Source: JAXGXJ01 sp963816155 (GTDB lineage Bacteria > Actinomycetota > Thermoleophilia > RBG-16-64-13). Taken from it: DNA of 64,000 bases. The notes under the pieces were generated by a model. The model did not search any database and was not told the origin of the DNA. It was given only the letters and a program-made list of their open reading frames with translations. The translations under genes and the position numbers were made by a program. Where the stretch lies: positions 1 through 64,000 of the forward strand of contig CAWFJE010000004.1 of assembly GCA_963816155.1 (NCBI GenBank), written 5' to 3'. Positions 17,916 to 26,435 of the stretch are shown piece by piece (position 1 is the first letter of the stretch; each line of letters opens with the position of its first letter).

Positions 17916-18258
17916 TCCGCTCGCTTACCTCTAGGACATCGTCGAGTGCTGCGACGCCATCGCTGTGACGCTGGACAGCGTCGATCTTGCGACCTATGAG
18001 TCCAACCGGACGGTTCGCTCGGCCATCGAGCGTGAGTTCACCATCATCGGAGAGGCGGTCAACTCGCTTTCCAAGATCGATCCTGCGCTATCTGCGAGAA
18101 TTTCCCACGCCCGCATGATCGTAGGGTTGCGAAATCAGCTCGTACACGACTATCCTGCGATCCTCGACCGGGCCGTCTGGGCTATCGCACAGAATGATGC
18201 TCCGGTGCTGCGAGACGAATGCACGGCACTCATAAACGAGTTGCAGCGAGCAGACTAA
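17905..18258 (+). pseudogene. hepT: HEPN-domain RNase toxin (HepT/DUF86) with an in-frame amber codon
   Basis: ATG 17905 gives MPRSPLAYL, then TAG at 17932-17934, then an uninterrupted frame DIVECCDAIAVTLDSVDLAT running to 18258. The HEPN active site R-x4-H is present as RNQLVHDY, as are EREFTIIGEAV and the NSLSKIDPAL region typical of HepT. A single base change would restore a 117-residue toxin. Re-initiation at GTG 17965 would lose helix 1. Loss of the toxin with retention of its antitoxin is a common decay path. Confidence 0.8.
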
Positions 18259-18425
18259 CGCGCTTCCAGCCGACTTACGACAGCGCTAGGTTCGAAGTAG
18301 TCGCTCGTTCGCGGCTGAGGTGCTACCGTCGGCACCGCCACGCCCGGGGGAACCAAGGCAACCAGAGTGTGCGGTCCCAGTAGGTATTTGAGGCTGTGAC
18401 CGGTAGGTGTGTGACACTTCAGGAC

Positions 18426-18570
18426 TAGGCCGTCACCAGTCGGAAGGGAATGTCGGCAGACCATACAAGTCCGGGTCCCGCCACCTAGGGAAGAGTTGGC
18501 CCTGCAAAAAGCCCCATTTCCTCGTCAAGACCCGCATTGAACCGGGGACATTTCCCGATCGGGGAAGCTC
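18426..18570 (+). repeat. dispersed tRNA-like repeat, copy d with extended left arm
   Basis: The left arm (taggccgtcaccagtcggaa, tgtcggcagaccatacaagt) is nearly identical to copy f for about 60 bp. The core follows: CCGGGTCCCGCCACCTA, CCTGCAAAAAGCCCC, GACCCGCATTGAACCGGGGA, CATTTCCCGATCGGGGAAGC. The rest of the gap 18259-18799 holds no gene I can support. Confidence 0.8.
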
Positions 18571-18799
18571 ACGCAGCGAAGTAGGACTGTGCGGTTTGGG
18601 CCATCATCTAGCATTACTGGACAGTCTTCCTACGTCGGTCTAGTCTTGTTGAATGCCTTCGACCACCCACAAGGACGGTAGTGCCCCGGACGTGGTGTAA
18701 CAGGAAGTCGCTCATGACGCCGACTTCCCCGAAAAGGAAAGCCATCGAGTGTTCTCGTAGGTATTAGTTGAGACCTGGCACCTATGAAGAAGGACAGCA

Positions 18800-19231
18800 A
18801 TGAATTTGGAGCAGATAGAAAGCAGACTGAATGACGTCGAAGCCACGCTGCAGATACTGAATCTGCACAACGAGTATGTGCTCTACCTGAACAACCGGCA
18901 ATGGCGTGAAATGGCTGACTGTTTCGCTCATAACGCGACCGCATACATACACGAAGAGCGGACAGGTAAGGAGGAGATATACCGGCTTTTCACCGAGGTC
19001 ATAGCTAAGCTGAATGAGGGCAAGAGACGAGATGCTCACTTCGCCGTGCAGCCAGTGCTGGCAGTGGATGGAGAGAAGGCCAGCGGACACTGGTTGATGT
19101 ATATCTTTATTCCCAATGATGAAGGCGGCGTGGAGAGATACCTGGCAGGCCGTTACGACTGTGAGTACGCCAAAGTGGAAGGCAAATGGAAATTCTCCTT
19201 ACTTACCTATACCAGTCCTTGGCCCAACTAG
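18800..19231 (+). CDS. SnoaL/NTF2-like domain protein
   Basis: 143 residues with GAAGGACAGCA just before ATG 18800. An N-terminal helix (LEQIESRLNDVEATLQIL) is followed by NEYVLYLNNRQWREMADCFA, HNATAYIHEERTGKEEIYRL and a curved beta-sheet ending GKWKFSLLTYTSPWP. This is the SnoaL_4 pattern of small cone-shaped enzymes and binding proteins. Members act as cyclases, isomerases, dehydratases or ligand carriers, and no catalytic residue can be assigned here. It is a single gene between repeat copies d and e, with somewhat lower GC than neighbours, which fits transfer. Confidence 0.75.
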   Translation: MNLEQIESRLNDVEATLQILNLHNEYVLYLNNRQWREMADCFAHNATAYIHEERTGKEEIYRLFTEVIAKLNEGKRRDAHFAVQPVLAVDGEKASGHWLMYIFIPNDEGGVERYLAGRYDCEYAKVEGKWKFSLLTYTSPWPN

Positions 19232-19560
19232 TGATGATATCTGGGCATCTTTGCTAGGAGAGCCTTGCCAGGCGCCGGCTTTCACAGTCCGACCCGAGCG
19301 GCGGTCCGGCCAAGGCGGTGGCTCGCCGGTACATGAGCCGGTACTCCCTGGCCCGCATCTACCAAGCCACAAGGTCGATGACTCTGGCAATTCGACCGTC
19401 TGGGGATCTGAGCGCGGGCATGACCCAGCAACATGCCAGCACGAGCCAACACAAGTCGAGTCGTGCCTGATAGCGCTTGTCATCTTTGCTCCATGCTCTT
19501 CTGAACCGGCCGTCGCTCTAAGCGGGCATCAGCATGAACGCGATGTCCGCAGATAGCAGG

Positions 19561-19652
19561 CGGCGGGGTCCCGCCACCTAAAGGCCTGCAAAATGGCACT
19601 TGGTGTTCCGATAACCCCGATTTGAACCGGGGACGCATCCCGTTCGGAGAGG
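19561..19652 (+). repeat. dispersed tRNA-like repeat, copy e (short form)
   Basis: Core only: GGCGGGGTCCCGCCACCTAA, AGGCCTGCAAAATGGCACTT, ACCCCGATTTGAACCGGGGA, CGCATCCCGTTCGGAGAGG. GGCGGG/CCCGCC at its left end is a perfect inverted repeat. The gap 19232-19734 otherwise shows no gene. Confidence 0.8.
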
Positions 19653-19734
19653 TCTGCGCGGCCAGGTAGTCCCTCATTCTGTCTGTCCGGCGCTAGCTCG
19701 GCCGAACGCATCACCTGCGGCAGACGGCCGCGAT

Positions 19735-20178
19735 TCAACCTTCCGCACGAGCAGGACGGGGGTTCAAACGGACCGTGTCAAGATCAAGGCGCTTCCATGC
19801 AAGCCAGATGATTGCAACTAGACTCACGCATTCTGCAGCTGCCAAGAGCACATAGTGGGGAGTCAGACTTCCCATACCAACCACCCAAGCAATAGTGATT
19901 ACACCTGCGACGATGTTCGCCCAGCGGTTCGCCCTGCGTTTCAATACCCGGGACAAGAAGATCATTGCGATCGGGATCTCGATCATCACTGCCATCGCGA
20001 GCATCAGCCCCGGCGTGATCTCGATGGGGGTCAAGCCTGAGAGGATGTCCTGCAGGGACGCAGGGATGAACAGCGTAAGAACGTCCGCATAGAGCATGTT
20101 GAACATCACGACGATCCAGAGCGTCGAGATCCATGCCCTCAGATCTTTCGTTTTGCTGACCTTCTCGTTTTCGTCCAT
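19735..20178 (-). CDS. DUF6326-like four-helix membrane protein
   Basis: 147 residues with four hydrophobic segments: TLWIVVMFNMLYADVLTLFI (about 18-37), LMLAMAVMIEIPIAMIFLS (58-76), IVAGVITIAWVVGMGSL (88-104) and YVLLAAAECVSLVAIIWLAW (108-128). GGAGAGAGAC precedes the ATG. Layout and the FNMLYADVL segment match the DUF6326 family of unknown function. It is read opposite to most genes around it and lies between repeat copies e and f, which keep the plus orientation. No function can be given. Confidence 0.7.
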   Translation of the reverse strand: MDENEKVSKTKDLRAWISTLWIVVMFNMLYADVLTLFIPASLQDILSGLTPIEITPGLMLAMAVMIEIPIAMIFLSRVLKRRANRWANIVAGVITIAWVVGMGSLTPHYVLLAAAECVSLVAIIWLAWKRLDLDTVRLNPRPARAEG

Positions 20179-20678
20179 CGTCTCTCTCCTTGGTGCGTTG
20201 CACGCTTCCTATCGGCTAACTCGACTGTAGCGGAGCGCGGCACATCGGAGCGACCGACTGCTGGGGGGTTCTTGACCTCATCAGATGGGTGGTCACCAGC
20301 CTGGCCACAAGTCGAGTATGGACGGCCTCAGCAAGGGACCGGCGCAGACGCGTCAACATATGCCCGAACACGGCGTCATTTTCAGCGGTGGGATCGAGTC
20401 CGACTTTCTTCAGTTCAACTCGGGGACCCAGGCTTCGTTCACGCTTTGGGAAGGAAGAATCATCTCGTGGGATGATCAGGCAGGCGCCGCTGCATTTGGA
20501 CCCGTCGGCAATAGCTGCCGCCTGCCGGGGCGGGGATCATTGCGTGTGGCCCACCCGTCCGATCAACGCAAAGCCGCGGATTCTGCCCCACTATCCGGGC
20601 GCGTCCGGGTCCGGCCGCTCAGTCATACCCCTCGTATCCCGTCCCAGGATTCGCCCGGATACAGGCGTTTTGTGCGTT
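20179..20678. other. intergenic with a left-arm repeat fragment
   Basis: No supported gene. An open frame at 20285-20785 lacks a ribosome site and runs through repeat sequence. At 20556-20591 there is a free copy of the upstream arm (ccgtccgatcaacgcaaagc then cgcggattctgcccc) that precedes the core in copies b and c. Confidence 0.5.
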
Positions 20679-20815
20679 CTAGGCCGTCACCAGTCGGAAG
20701 GGGATGTCGGCAGACCATACAAGTCCGGCTCCCGCCACCTAAAGGCCTGCAAATGGGCATTTGTTGCTCCTCTAGTCCGCTCTGAACCGAGGGTGTTCCC
20801 CAATCGGGGAAGGTC
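20679..20815 (+). repeat. dispersed tRNA-like repeat, copy f with extended left arm
   Basis: The left arm is as in copy d (ctaggccgtcaccagtcgga, ggatgtcggcagaccataca). It is followed by GTCCGGCTCCCGCCACCTAA, AGGCCTGCAAATGGGCATTT, a diverged GAACCGAGGG and CCAATCGGGGAAGGTC. It ends about 85 bp before the toxin-antitoxin operon. Confidence 0.8.
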
Positions 20816-20841
20816 ACAGCGCTACCCAAGGTCCCCCCATG

Positions 20842-20880
20842 TTGACATCTACCTGCGAGGAGCGTACGCTTAGCCGTACG
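20842..20880 (+). promoter_or_regulatory. sigma70-type promoter with palindromic operator of the toxin-antitoxin operon
   Basis: TTGACA at 20842-20847, a 17-bp spacer, then TACGCT at 20865-20870. The -10 lies within CGTACG-CTTAGC-CGTACG (20863-20880 region), two palindromic half-sites. This is the expected layout for autorepression by a YefM/Phd antitoxin, whose start codon is 20 bp further on. The promoter elements are seen; the binding is inferred. Confidence 0.7.
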
Positions 20881-20900
20881 TAATACCTGGAGGTTATGGG

Positions 20901-21143
20901 ATGACCACGGTTAGCGCGACCGAAGCACGAAAGCAACTCTACAAGCTGATTGACGACGTAGCGGTTTCGCATGAGCCGGTGCAGATCACGGGCAAGAGGG
21001 GCAACGCCGTTCTCGTCGGCGAGGACGACTGGCGGGCAGTACAGGAGACTCTGCATCTCGTCTCCGTCCCCGGCATGCGGGAATCCATCCTCGAGGGCAT
21101 GGCAACGCCGGTCGAGGATCTCGAAGACCAGCTTGACTGGTGA
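20901..21143 (+). CDS. YefM/Phd-family antitoxin
   Basis: 80 residues, the usual length, with a clear TGGAGG site 8-9 bases before ATG. The N-terminal DNA-binding fold shows VSATEARKQLYKLIDDVA, HEPVQITGKRGNAVLVGEDD and W, the Phd/YefM signature. The acidic tail (ATPVEDLEDQLDW) would wrap and neutralise the toxin. It overlaps the toxin gene by four bases (GTGA). With the toxin it would repress the promoter just upstream through the CGTACG half-sites. Confidence 0.92.
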   Translation: MTTVSATEARKQLYKLIDDVAVSHEPVQITGKRGNAVLVGEDDWRAVQETLHLVSVPGMRESILEGMATPVEDLEDQLDW

Positions 21144-21403
21144 GCTGGAGGCTCGTATACACGACGGCCGCCCACAAGGACGCCAAGAAGCTGGCGGCCG
21201 CCGGTCTCAAACCCAAGGCCCAGGTATTGCTCAGGATCCTGGAGCAAGACCCCTATCTGACCCCGCCCCCGTTCGAGAAGTTGGTCGGCGACCTGTCGGG
21301 AGCGTATTCCCGCCGGATCAATATCCAGCATCGCTTGGTCTACCAGATCCTGGACGAGGAGCGGATAGTTAAGGTGCTTCGCATGTGGACCCACTACGAG
21401 TAG
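21140..21403 (+). CDS. YoeB/Txe-family mRNA-interferase toxin
   Basis: 87 residues starting with GTG 21140. RelE fold: WRLVYTTAAHKDAKKLAAAG, the PPFEKLVGDLSGAYSRRINI QH segment, HRLVYQILDEE and the terminal MWTHYE. YoeB relatives cut mRNA at the ribosome A site; the conserved Glu, Arg, His and C-terminal Tyr positions can be seen (EKL, SRRIN, QHRLVY, HYE). The pair is intact, in contrast to the broken MNT/HEPN pair 3 kb away, and probably stabilises this accessory stretch. Confidence 0.92.
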   Translation: MSWRLVYTTAAHKDAKKLAAAGLKPKAQVLLRILEQDPYLTPPPFEKLVGDLSGAYSRRINIQHRLVYQILDEERIVKVLRMWTHYE

Positions 21404-21507
21404 GGGAACGCGGACTCACCGGGTTTGCCCGGGTGGCAACAGCTGCCACCTGCTGAGTCTCCACCCCAGGACCAAGGAGAAGGACTTCGGGAAGGGGACA
21501 GGGAGGG

Positions 21508-21537
21508 GTGCACTTGCTTCAGTCCGGGCGCCCGCTG
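21508..21537 (+). repeat. dispersed repeat, left-module fragment
   Basis: tgcacttgcttcagtccggg then cgcccgct, resembling copy a (acttgcttcaagtccgggtc) with one base lost. The preceding 40 bp (aggaccaaggagaaggactt) also resemble those before copy a. Confidence 0.45.
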
Positions 21538-21636
21538 CGTGGGCAAGCACATCTCTAGGGCCGGGTGTCATCAGGCGGCAATAACAGCCCACGCGGGGAA
21601 ATCCGCAGGGAAGACTATGTCCCCTGTGGGTTTGGG

Positions 21637-21714
21637 GCGGGTCCCGCCACTAGAGGCCTGCAAATAGGCACTTGTTCTTCTCTCACCCCGGCTTGAACCG
21701 GGGACATATCCCGC
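21637..21714 (+). repeat. dispersed tRNA-like repeat, copy g
   Basis: GCGGGTCCCGCCACTAGAGG, CCTGCAAATAGGCACTTGTT, CTTCTCTCACCCCGGCTTGA, ACCGGGGACATATCCCGCC. The stem GGCGGG/CCCGCC and the CCCCGG-CTTGAA-CCGGGG hairpin are both intact. It lies between the toxin gene and the sulfatase gene; the gap 21404-21910 has no other gene. Confidence 0.8.
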
Positions 21715-21726
21715 CCTAGCCGACCC

Positions 21727-21762
21727 CGCAAGCCGCCGCAAGCCGCCGCAAGCCGCCGCAAG
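21727..21762. repeat. 10-bp tandem repeat (CCGCCGCAAG)n
   Basis: About three and a half units of ccgccgcaag directly after repeat copy g and before the sulfatase gene. Low-complexity DNA with no reading-frame role that I can see. Confidence 0.75.
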
Positions 21763-21910
21763 TACATCATCGGTAGTCACTTATGGTGCTTCTCCGAACT
21801 CCGATCGTCTTCTATAGTGATGGGAAGACTTGCAGAATAGCCGCGCCCGCAACCCTCACAATGTCAGGTGGGTTGCCACGGGAAGCCAGGACAGCGAGAG
21901 GGAGAATCTC

Positions 21911-24274
21911 ATGGCAATCAAGACCTATCGCGATGGCGCCCCCTTCACCGGGGTCATCGGACGCACCACCGAAGAGTCGTCGCCCGCCTGGCCGGAGCCG
22001 CCGCGACCGCCTGAGGGTGCGCCCAACGTGCTCTTCTTCGTGCTTGACGACGTCGGCTACGGGCAGTTGTCATGTTTCGGCGGGTTGGTCGAGACGCCGG
22101 TGCTGGACAGCGTCGCCGCCAACGGCCTGCGCTACACCAACATGCATACCACGGCCTTGTGCTCGCCCTCGCGCGGCTGCATCATCACCGGGCGCAACCA
22201 CCACTCCATCGGCCTCGCGTCGATCACCGAGACCTCCACCGGCTATCCCGGTTACAACGGCATCCTGCCCTTCGACAAGGGCATGCTCAGCGAGATGCTG
22301 GCGCCTAAGGGCTACAACACCTTCTGCGTCGGAAAGTGGCACCTCACCCCCCCTGAACACCTGACGGCCGCCGGACCCTACGACCGCTGGCCTCTCGGTC
22401 GTGGCTTCGAGCGTTTCTACGGTTTCATGGGTGGCGAGACCAACCAGTGGTATCCCGAGCTGGTGTACGACAACCACGAGGTCGAACAGCCCGCCAAGCC
22501 GGAAGATGGCTATCACCTGAGCAGCGACCTGGCCGACAGGGCCATCGAGTTCATCCAGGACGCACACGTGAACGCGCCGGACAAGCCTTTCTTCCTGTAC
22601 TACGCCACCGGCGCCGGCCACGCGCCTCACCATGTGCCCAAGGAGTGGGCGGACAAGTACAAGGGCAAGTTCGACATGGGCTGGGACGAGTACCGCAAGA
22701 CTGTCCACCAGCGCCAGCTCGACATGGGCATCATTCCGGCGGGCACCGAGTTGTCGGCGCAGGACCCCGACGTGCCTGCCTGGGACTCGCTGCCAGCCGA
22801 TTCCAAGAGACTCTTTGCCCGGTATATGGAGGTCTACGCCGGCTTTGTCAGCTTCACCGATCATCACTTCGGGCGCATCCTGGAGTTCTTGAAGGAGATC
22901 GGAGAGCTAGACAACACCCTGATCATGGTCATCTCCGACAACGGCGCGAGCGCCGAGGGCGGGCCGGTGGGCTCGCTCAACGAGATGCTCTTCTTCAACA
23001 ATGTGCCGGAATCGCTCGAGAACAACCTCAAGATGATCGACGAGTTGGGGGGAGTGGAGACCTGCAACCACTACCCCTGGGGCTGGACCAACGCCGGCAA
23101 CACCCCCTTCCGCCGCTGGAAGCGGGAGACCTATAGGGGCGGCAGCACCGACCCCTGCATCGTCTCGTGGCCCCAAGGCATCCAGGCCCGCGGTGAGCTG
23201 CGTTCGCAGTATGGACACATCATCGACTTCGTCCCTACAGTTCTGGCTGCCCTGGGTACCGAGGCACCGGGAAGCATCCGCGGCGTGCAGCAGGCGCCCA
23301 TCGACGGGGTGAGTTTCGCCCACACCTTCAACGACGCTGCCGCACCCAGCAATCACCACACCCAGTACTTCGAGATGTTCGGTCACCGCTCCATCTACCA
23401 CGACGGCTGGCGGGCGGTCTGCCCGTGGCCGGGGCGGAACTTCACCGAAGCCGCCAAGAAGGGGCGCAAGTTTGGCTCGCCGATTACGAACGAGGTACTC
23501 CGGGATATCGAGACCCACGATTGGGAGCTGTACCACGTGGACGAGGACTACGCCGAAACCCATAACCTGGCCGGCGAGCACCGTGACAGATTGATCGAGA
23601 TGGTCGGCCGCTGGTGGGCCGAAGCGGGCAAGTACCAGGTGCTGCCCATCGACGGCAGCGTCCTCGAGCGCCTGAACGTGGAGCGTCCGACCATTGCCAA
23701 GCCGCGGAACAAGGTCGTCTTCTATCCGGGCGGCTCGTCGATCCCCTTCACGGCTGCGCCCAAGGTGTACAACCGGCCCTGGAGCATCACTGCCGAAGTG
23801 GTGATCCCGCAGGGCGGGGCAGAGGGGGTGCTGCTCGCCCAGGGCGGTCGCACCGGCGGTTACACCTTCTTTGTCAAGGAACAGAGCCTTTATTTCCTGT
23901 ACAACTTCCTTGGCCGGGACAGGTTCTGGCTTAAGTCCGACGCCGTGGTTCCGGAGGGCGAAGTCGAGCTGCGCTACGAGTTCGAGCCGACCGGGAAGCC
24001 CGACATCGCCCAGGGGCACGGAGTGCCGGCTCGCGGTCAGCTCTACATCGACCGCAAGCTGGTTGCGACTACCGACATGCCCTACTCGGTCCTCAATATG
24101 TTCGGGACGCAGGGCCTGACCTGCGGCTACGACGGCGGTGAGCCTGCGGCCCCAGAGGAGTACACCGAGCCATTCCGCTTCACCGGGACCATCAAGCGCG
24201 TGACCGTGGACCTGTCGGGTGACCTGATCCCGGATTCGGAAGCGGATATGAGGATCGCGATGATGCGGCAATAG
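21911..24274 (+). CDS. type I arylsulfatase (formylglycine-dependent)
   Basis: 787 residues from ATG 21911, chosen for the GAGAGGGAG site; the ORF opens 81 bp earlier. Metal ligands D46-D47 are in NVLFFVLDDVGYG, and the formylglycine motif C-S-P-S-R is at 84-88 (ALCSPSRGC), followed by GRNHH and the GKWHL element. The second half of the alkaline-phosphatase fold has VISDNGAS and GWTNAGNTPFRRWK. The C-terminal 150 residues form a beta-rich domain (SITAEVVIPQGGAEGVLLAQ). No signal peptide is visible, so it is probably cytoplasmic and acts on small sulfate esters. A formylglycine-generating enzyme is needed and is not in the window. It stands alone between repeat copies g and h. Confidence 0.93.
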   Translation: MAIKTYRDGAPFTGVIGRTTEESSPAWPEPPRPPEGAPNVLFFVLDDVGYGQLSCFGGLVETPVLDSVAANGLRYTNMHTTALCSPSRGCIITGRNHHSIGLASITETSTGYPGYNGILPFDKGMLSEMLAPKGYNTFCVGKWHLTPPEHLTAAGPYDRWPLGRGFERFYGFMGGETNQWYPELVYDNHEVEQPAKPEDGYHLSSDLADRAIEFIQDAHVNAPDKPFFLYYATGAGHAPHHVPKEWADKYKGKFDMGWDEYRKTVHQRQLDMGIIPAGTELSAQDPDVPAWDSLPADSKRLFARYMEVYAGFVSFTDHHFGRILEFLKEIGELDNTLIMVISDNGASAEGGPVGSLNEMLFFNNVPESLENNLKMIDELGGVETCNHYPWGWTNAGNTPFRRWKRETYRGGSTDPCIVSWPQGIQARGELRSQYGHIIDFVPTVLAALGTEAPGSIRGVQQAPIDGVSFAHTFNDAAAPSNHHTQYFEMFGHRSIYHDGWRAVCPWPGRNFTEAAKKGRKFGSPITNEVLRDIETHDWELYHVDEDYAETHNLAGEHRDRLIEMVGRWWAEAGKYQVLPIDGSVLERLNVERPTIAKPRNKVVFYPGGSSIPFTAAPKVYNRPWSITAEVVIPQGGAEGVLLAQGGRTGGYTFFVKEQSLYFLYNFLGRDRFWLKSDAVVPEGEVELRYEFEPTGKPDIAQGHGVPARGQLYIDRKLVATTDMPYSVLNMFGTQGLTCGYDGGEPAAPEEYTEPFRFTGTIKRVTVDLSGDLIPDSEADMRIAMMRQ

Positions 24275-24450
24275 GCGTGCGCCTCCCTGAGCGCGAGCAC
24301 GACGGTTAGATACACGGTGACACATCCTTGCGCCCCTCCCTGGCTTCGGCTGGGGCGGGGGCTTTTCGGCGCTCCGAGGGGAAGGACAATGGGGGCCGGG
24401 GCCGGCGAAGAGTCACCCTAAGCAGCGCACCAGAAGCGTGTAATGTGGGC

Positions 24451-24475
24451 GGCTGGTTCAAGTCCGGATCCTGCC
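24451..24475 (+). repeat. dispersed repeat, T-arm-like left module
   Basis: GGCTGGTTCAAGTCCGGATC then CTGCC: the clearest tRNA-like copy of the left module (GGTTCAAGTCC loop plus acceptor-like tail). No matching 5' acceptor strand or cloverleaf is found in the 75 bp upstream, so it is not a tRNA gene. Confidence 0.55.
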
Positions 24476-24578
24476 TTTTCGTGCCCGCCAATAGCTTCGC
24501 GCAGCAGGTGGGCATCCTTTCGTCGTTCAGGGCGTCACCAAACGCCCGCAAAATCCGCTATTCCGCCTGTAGTCAGTA

Positions 24579-24640
24579 CGAACCGGGGTCCCGCCACTAG
24601 ACGGCCTGCGAAGGGGCTTTTCTTCTTCAGAGACCCGACC
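24579..24640 (+). repeat. dispersed tRNA-like repeat, copy h (truncated right end)
   Basis: ACGAACCGGGGTCCCGCCAC, TAGACGGCCTGCGAAGGGGC, TTCTTCAGAGACCCGACCCC. The last T-arm-like hairpin is diverged. The left junction (acgaaccggggtcccgccac) is identical to copy j at 27.15 kb. Confidence 0.7.
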
Positions 24641-24763
24641 CCGGCGTCGAATCGTCAATTCTCTCTGCTTGGCTCCCCAAATAGCCGCTAGGAGTGCGCG
24701 CGCTGACGCTTCCTGGTTTATTGTCTCGCAGGGTGCGGGTGGCGAGGTCTGTGCATCGGGTGC

Positions 24764-24855
24764 AGTTCTGGGTCCCGTCACTAAAAGCCTGCAAATAGGC
24801 ACTTGTTCTTCTCGGACCCGGCACTTAACAGGGACATCTCGTCGCGGGGAAGTAG
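24764..24855 (+). repeat. dispersed tRNA-like repeat, copy i
   Basis: TTCTGGGTCCCGTCACTAAA, AGCCTGCAAATAGGCACTTG, TTCTTCTCGGACCCGGCACT, TAACAGGGACATCTCGTCGC, GGGGAAG. It is nearest to copy g in its middle part. The stretch 24275-25151 has no gene apart from these copies. A seven-codon frame MIAQMKT at 24955 has a strong ribosome site (gggaggtg) and may be a leader or a gene remnant. Confidence 0.7.
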
Positions 24856-25151
24856 CTGCCGTGGCAATGCCTGGCCGCCCACTCCGACACCGAGGTTGCC
24901 ACTGACCGTCCCCGAACGCTAGACTGTCACGCAATCGAAGGGAGGTGACGCAGCATGATCGCTCAAATGAAGACCTGACCGGCCGCCACCACGTGCACGG
25001 GTTGCACAAAGCCATCGATCAGTGACAGCAGACATATCGTCGGCGAGCGCGCTGTGGCCTTCTTGGTGAGCGGATAGGGATATTCCTTCTCCTCCAGATG
25101 GGCTCGGCAAGCTCTCGTACCAGCCGGCGGCCGAACGACCAGGAGGAGAAT

Positions 25152-26435
25152 GTGAACCAGCCAACGACCGACTACCGCCCCATGTGGGAATCACTGGGGC
25201 TCGACCTAGAGGCGCATGACGCCCTACTCGCCGCCATCCCCGTCCTTTACCAGAACGCCTACCTGACCCAGGCCGATCGCCCCGAGGGCATGGCCTACTT
25301 CGATTTCGTGATGAGCGAGATCCACGGTCTCCGGATCAAAGAACTTGTGGACCACAAGGCGGCGGGGGGCACCGTCATCGGGACGTTCTGCCTATATGTG
25401 CCTGAAGAGATCATCCGGGCCCTGGGTGGACAGTGTGTGGGGCTGTGCGCCGGGGCGGAGTGGGCCTACGGCGAAGTGGAGCGCATCCTGCCTCAGAACA
25501 CCTGCGCCCTGATCAAATCCTTCATGGGCTTCAAGTTGGGCAAGGTGTGTCCGTATGTGGAATCGGCGGACCTGGTGATTGGTGAGACCACTTGCGACGG
25601 CAAGAAGAAGGCCTATGAGCTGTTCGCCGATCTCGCTCCCCTGCATGTGATGGAACTACCGCAGATGAAGCGGCCCGATGATCGTGCGCTCTGGCGGGCG
25701 GAGATCGAGCGGCTCATCACCAAGCTCGAAGAGGTGAGCGGACGCACGCTCACTGCGGAGAACCTGGCGGCCGCCACGAAGGAAGTGAACGACAAGCGCC
25801 GGGCCCTGAAGCGCCTCAACGCCGCCCGCAAAGCCAAGCCGGTGCCTATCTCGGGCAAGGACGCCCTGCTGGCCGTGCAGGTGGCCTTCTACGACGACGT
25901 GCCTCGCTTCACGACCATGGTTAACAAGATCGCCGACGAACTCGAAGTCCGGGTGGCCGTGGGTGAAGGCGTGGCCCCGGCAGACGCTCCGCGAATACTG
26001 GTCACCGGGACGCCCATGTCCATTCCCAACTGGAAGCTGCACGATGTGATCGAGAAGGCCGGGGCAGTCGTGGTGATGGAGGAGATGTGTACCGGCTCGC
26101 GGTATTACTCCAAGCTGGTGGGCGAGAGTCCCACTGATCTGCCGGGAATGATCGACGCCCTCACCGACAAGTACCTGGACATCAATTGCGCCTGCTTCAC
26201 CCCCAACTCGGGAAGGATCGATGACGTGATCCGCCTGGCCCAGGAGTACGGGGCCGACGGCATCGTCCAGTGCGACCTGCAGTTCTGCGGCCCCTACCAG
26301 ATCGAGGCGACGTTGGTGGATCGGGCCGCGAAGGCGGCCGATATACCAACGCTTCGTATCGACACCGACTACTCCATGGGAGATATCGGCCAGCTCTCCA
26401 CCAGGGTGGAGGCCTTCCTAGAGATGATCGAGTGA
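25152..26435 (+). CDS. double-cubane-cluster reductase, HgdB/2-hydroxyacyl-CoA-dehydratase D-component family
   Basis: 427 residues from GTG 25152, which follows AGGAGGAGA; the ORF opens 54 bp earlier. Family marks are GTFCLYVPEEIIRALGG, the CAGAEWAYGEVE stretch, NTCALIKSFMGFKLG, VCPYVESADLVIGETTCDGK, MEEMCTGSRYYS and GIVQCDLQFCGPYQIEATLV. The Cys set fits a single-subunit double-cubane [Fe8S9]-type protein rather than the two-subunit dehydratase. Such proteins need an ATP-driven activator (HgdC-like), which is not in the window, and reduce unreactive small molecules at low potential. It overlaps DUF3343 by four bases, and YedF follows. That set points to sulfur or selenium chemistry rather than amino-acid fermentation. 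Confidence 0.88.
   Translation: MNQPTTDYRPMWESLGLDLEAHDALLAAIPVLYQNAYLTQADRPEGMAYFDFVMSEIHGLRIKELVDHKAAGGTVIGTFCLYVPEEIIRALGGQCVGLCAGAEWAYGEVERILPQNTCALIKSFMGFKLGKVCPYVESADLVIGETTCDGKKKAYELFADLAPLHVMELPQMKRPDDRALWRAEIERLITKLEEVSGRTLTAENLAAATKEVNDKRRALKRLNAARKAKPVPISGKDALLAVQVAFYDDVPRFTTMVNKIADELEVRVAVGEGVAPADAPRILVTGTPMSIPNWKLHDVIEKAGAVVVMEEMCTGSRYYSKLVGESPTDLPGMIDALTDKYLDINCACFTPNSGRIDDVIRLAQEYGADGIVQCDLQFCGPYQIEATLVDRAAKAADIPTLRIDTDYSMGDIGQLSTRVEAFLEMIE

Noticed and set aside
20285..20785. 166-residue ORF between the DUF6326 gene and the toxin-antitoxin pair
   Set aside because: No ribosome site, it runs through repeat sequence and matches no family; a short part (about 20340-20470) looks protein-like but not enough to call.
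22907..24325. 472-residue minus-strand ORF opposite the sulfatase
   Set aside because: It is a shadow of the high-GC sulfatase gene: no ribosome site, His/Arg/Val-biased composition, and the plus frame has all sulfatase motifs.
24400..24476. A tRNA gene at the GGTTCAAGTCC copy
   Set aside because: No complementary 5' acceptor strand, D-arm or anticodon arm can be folded in the 75 bp upstream; the same tail occurs at other places without tRNA bodies.
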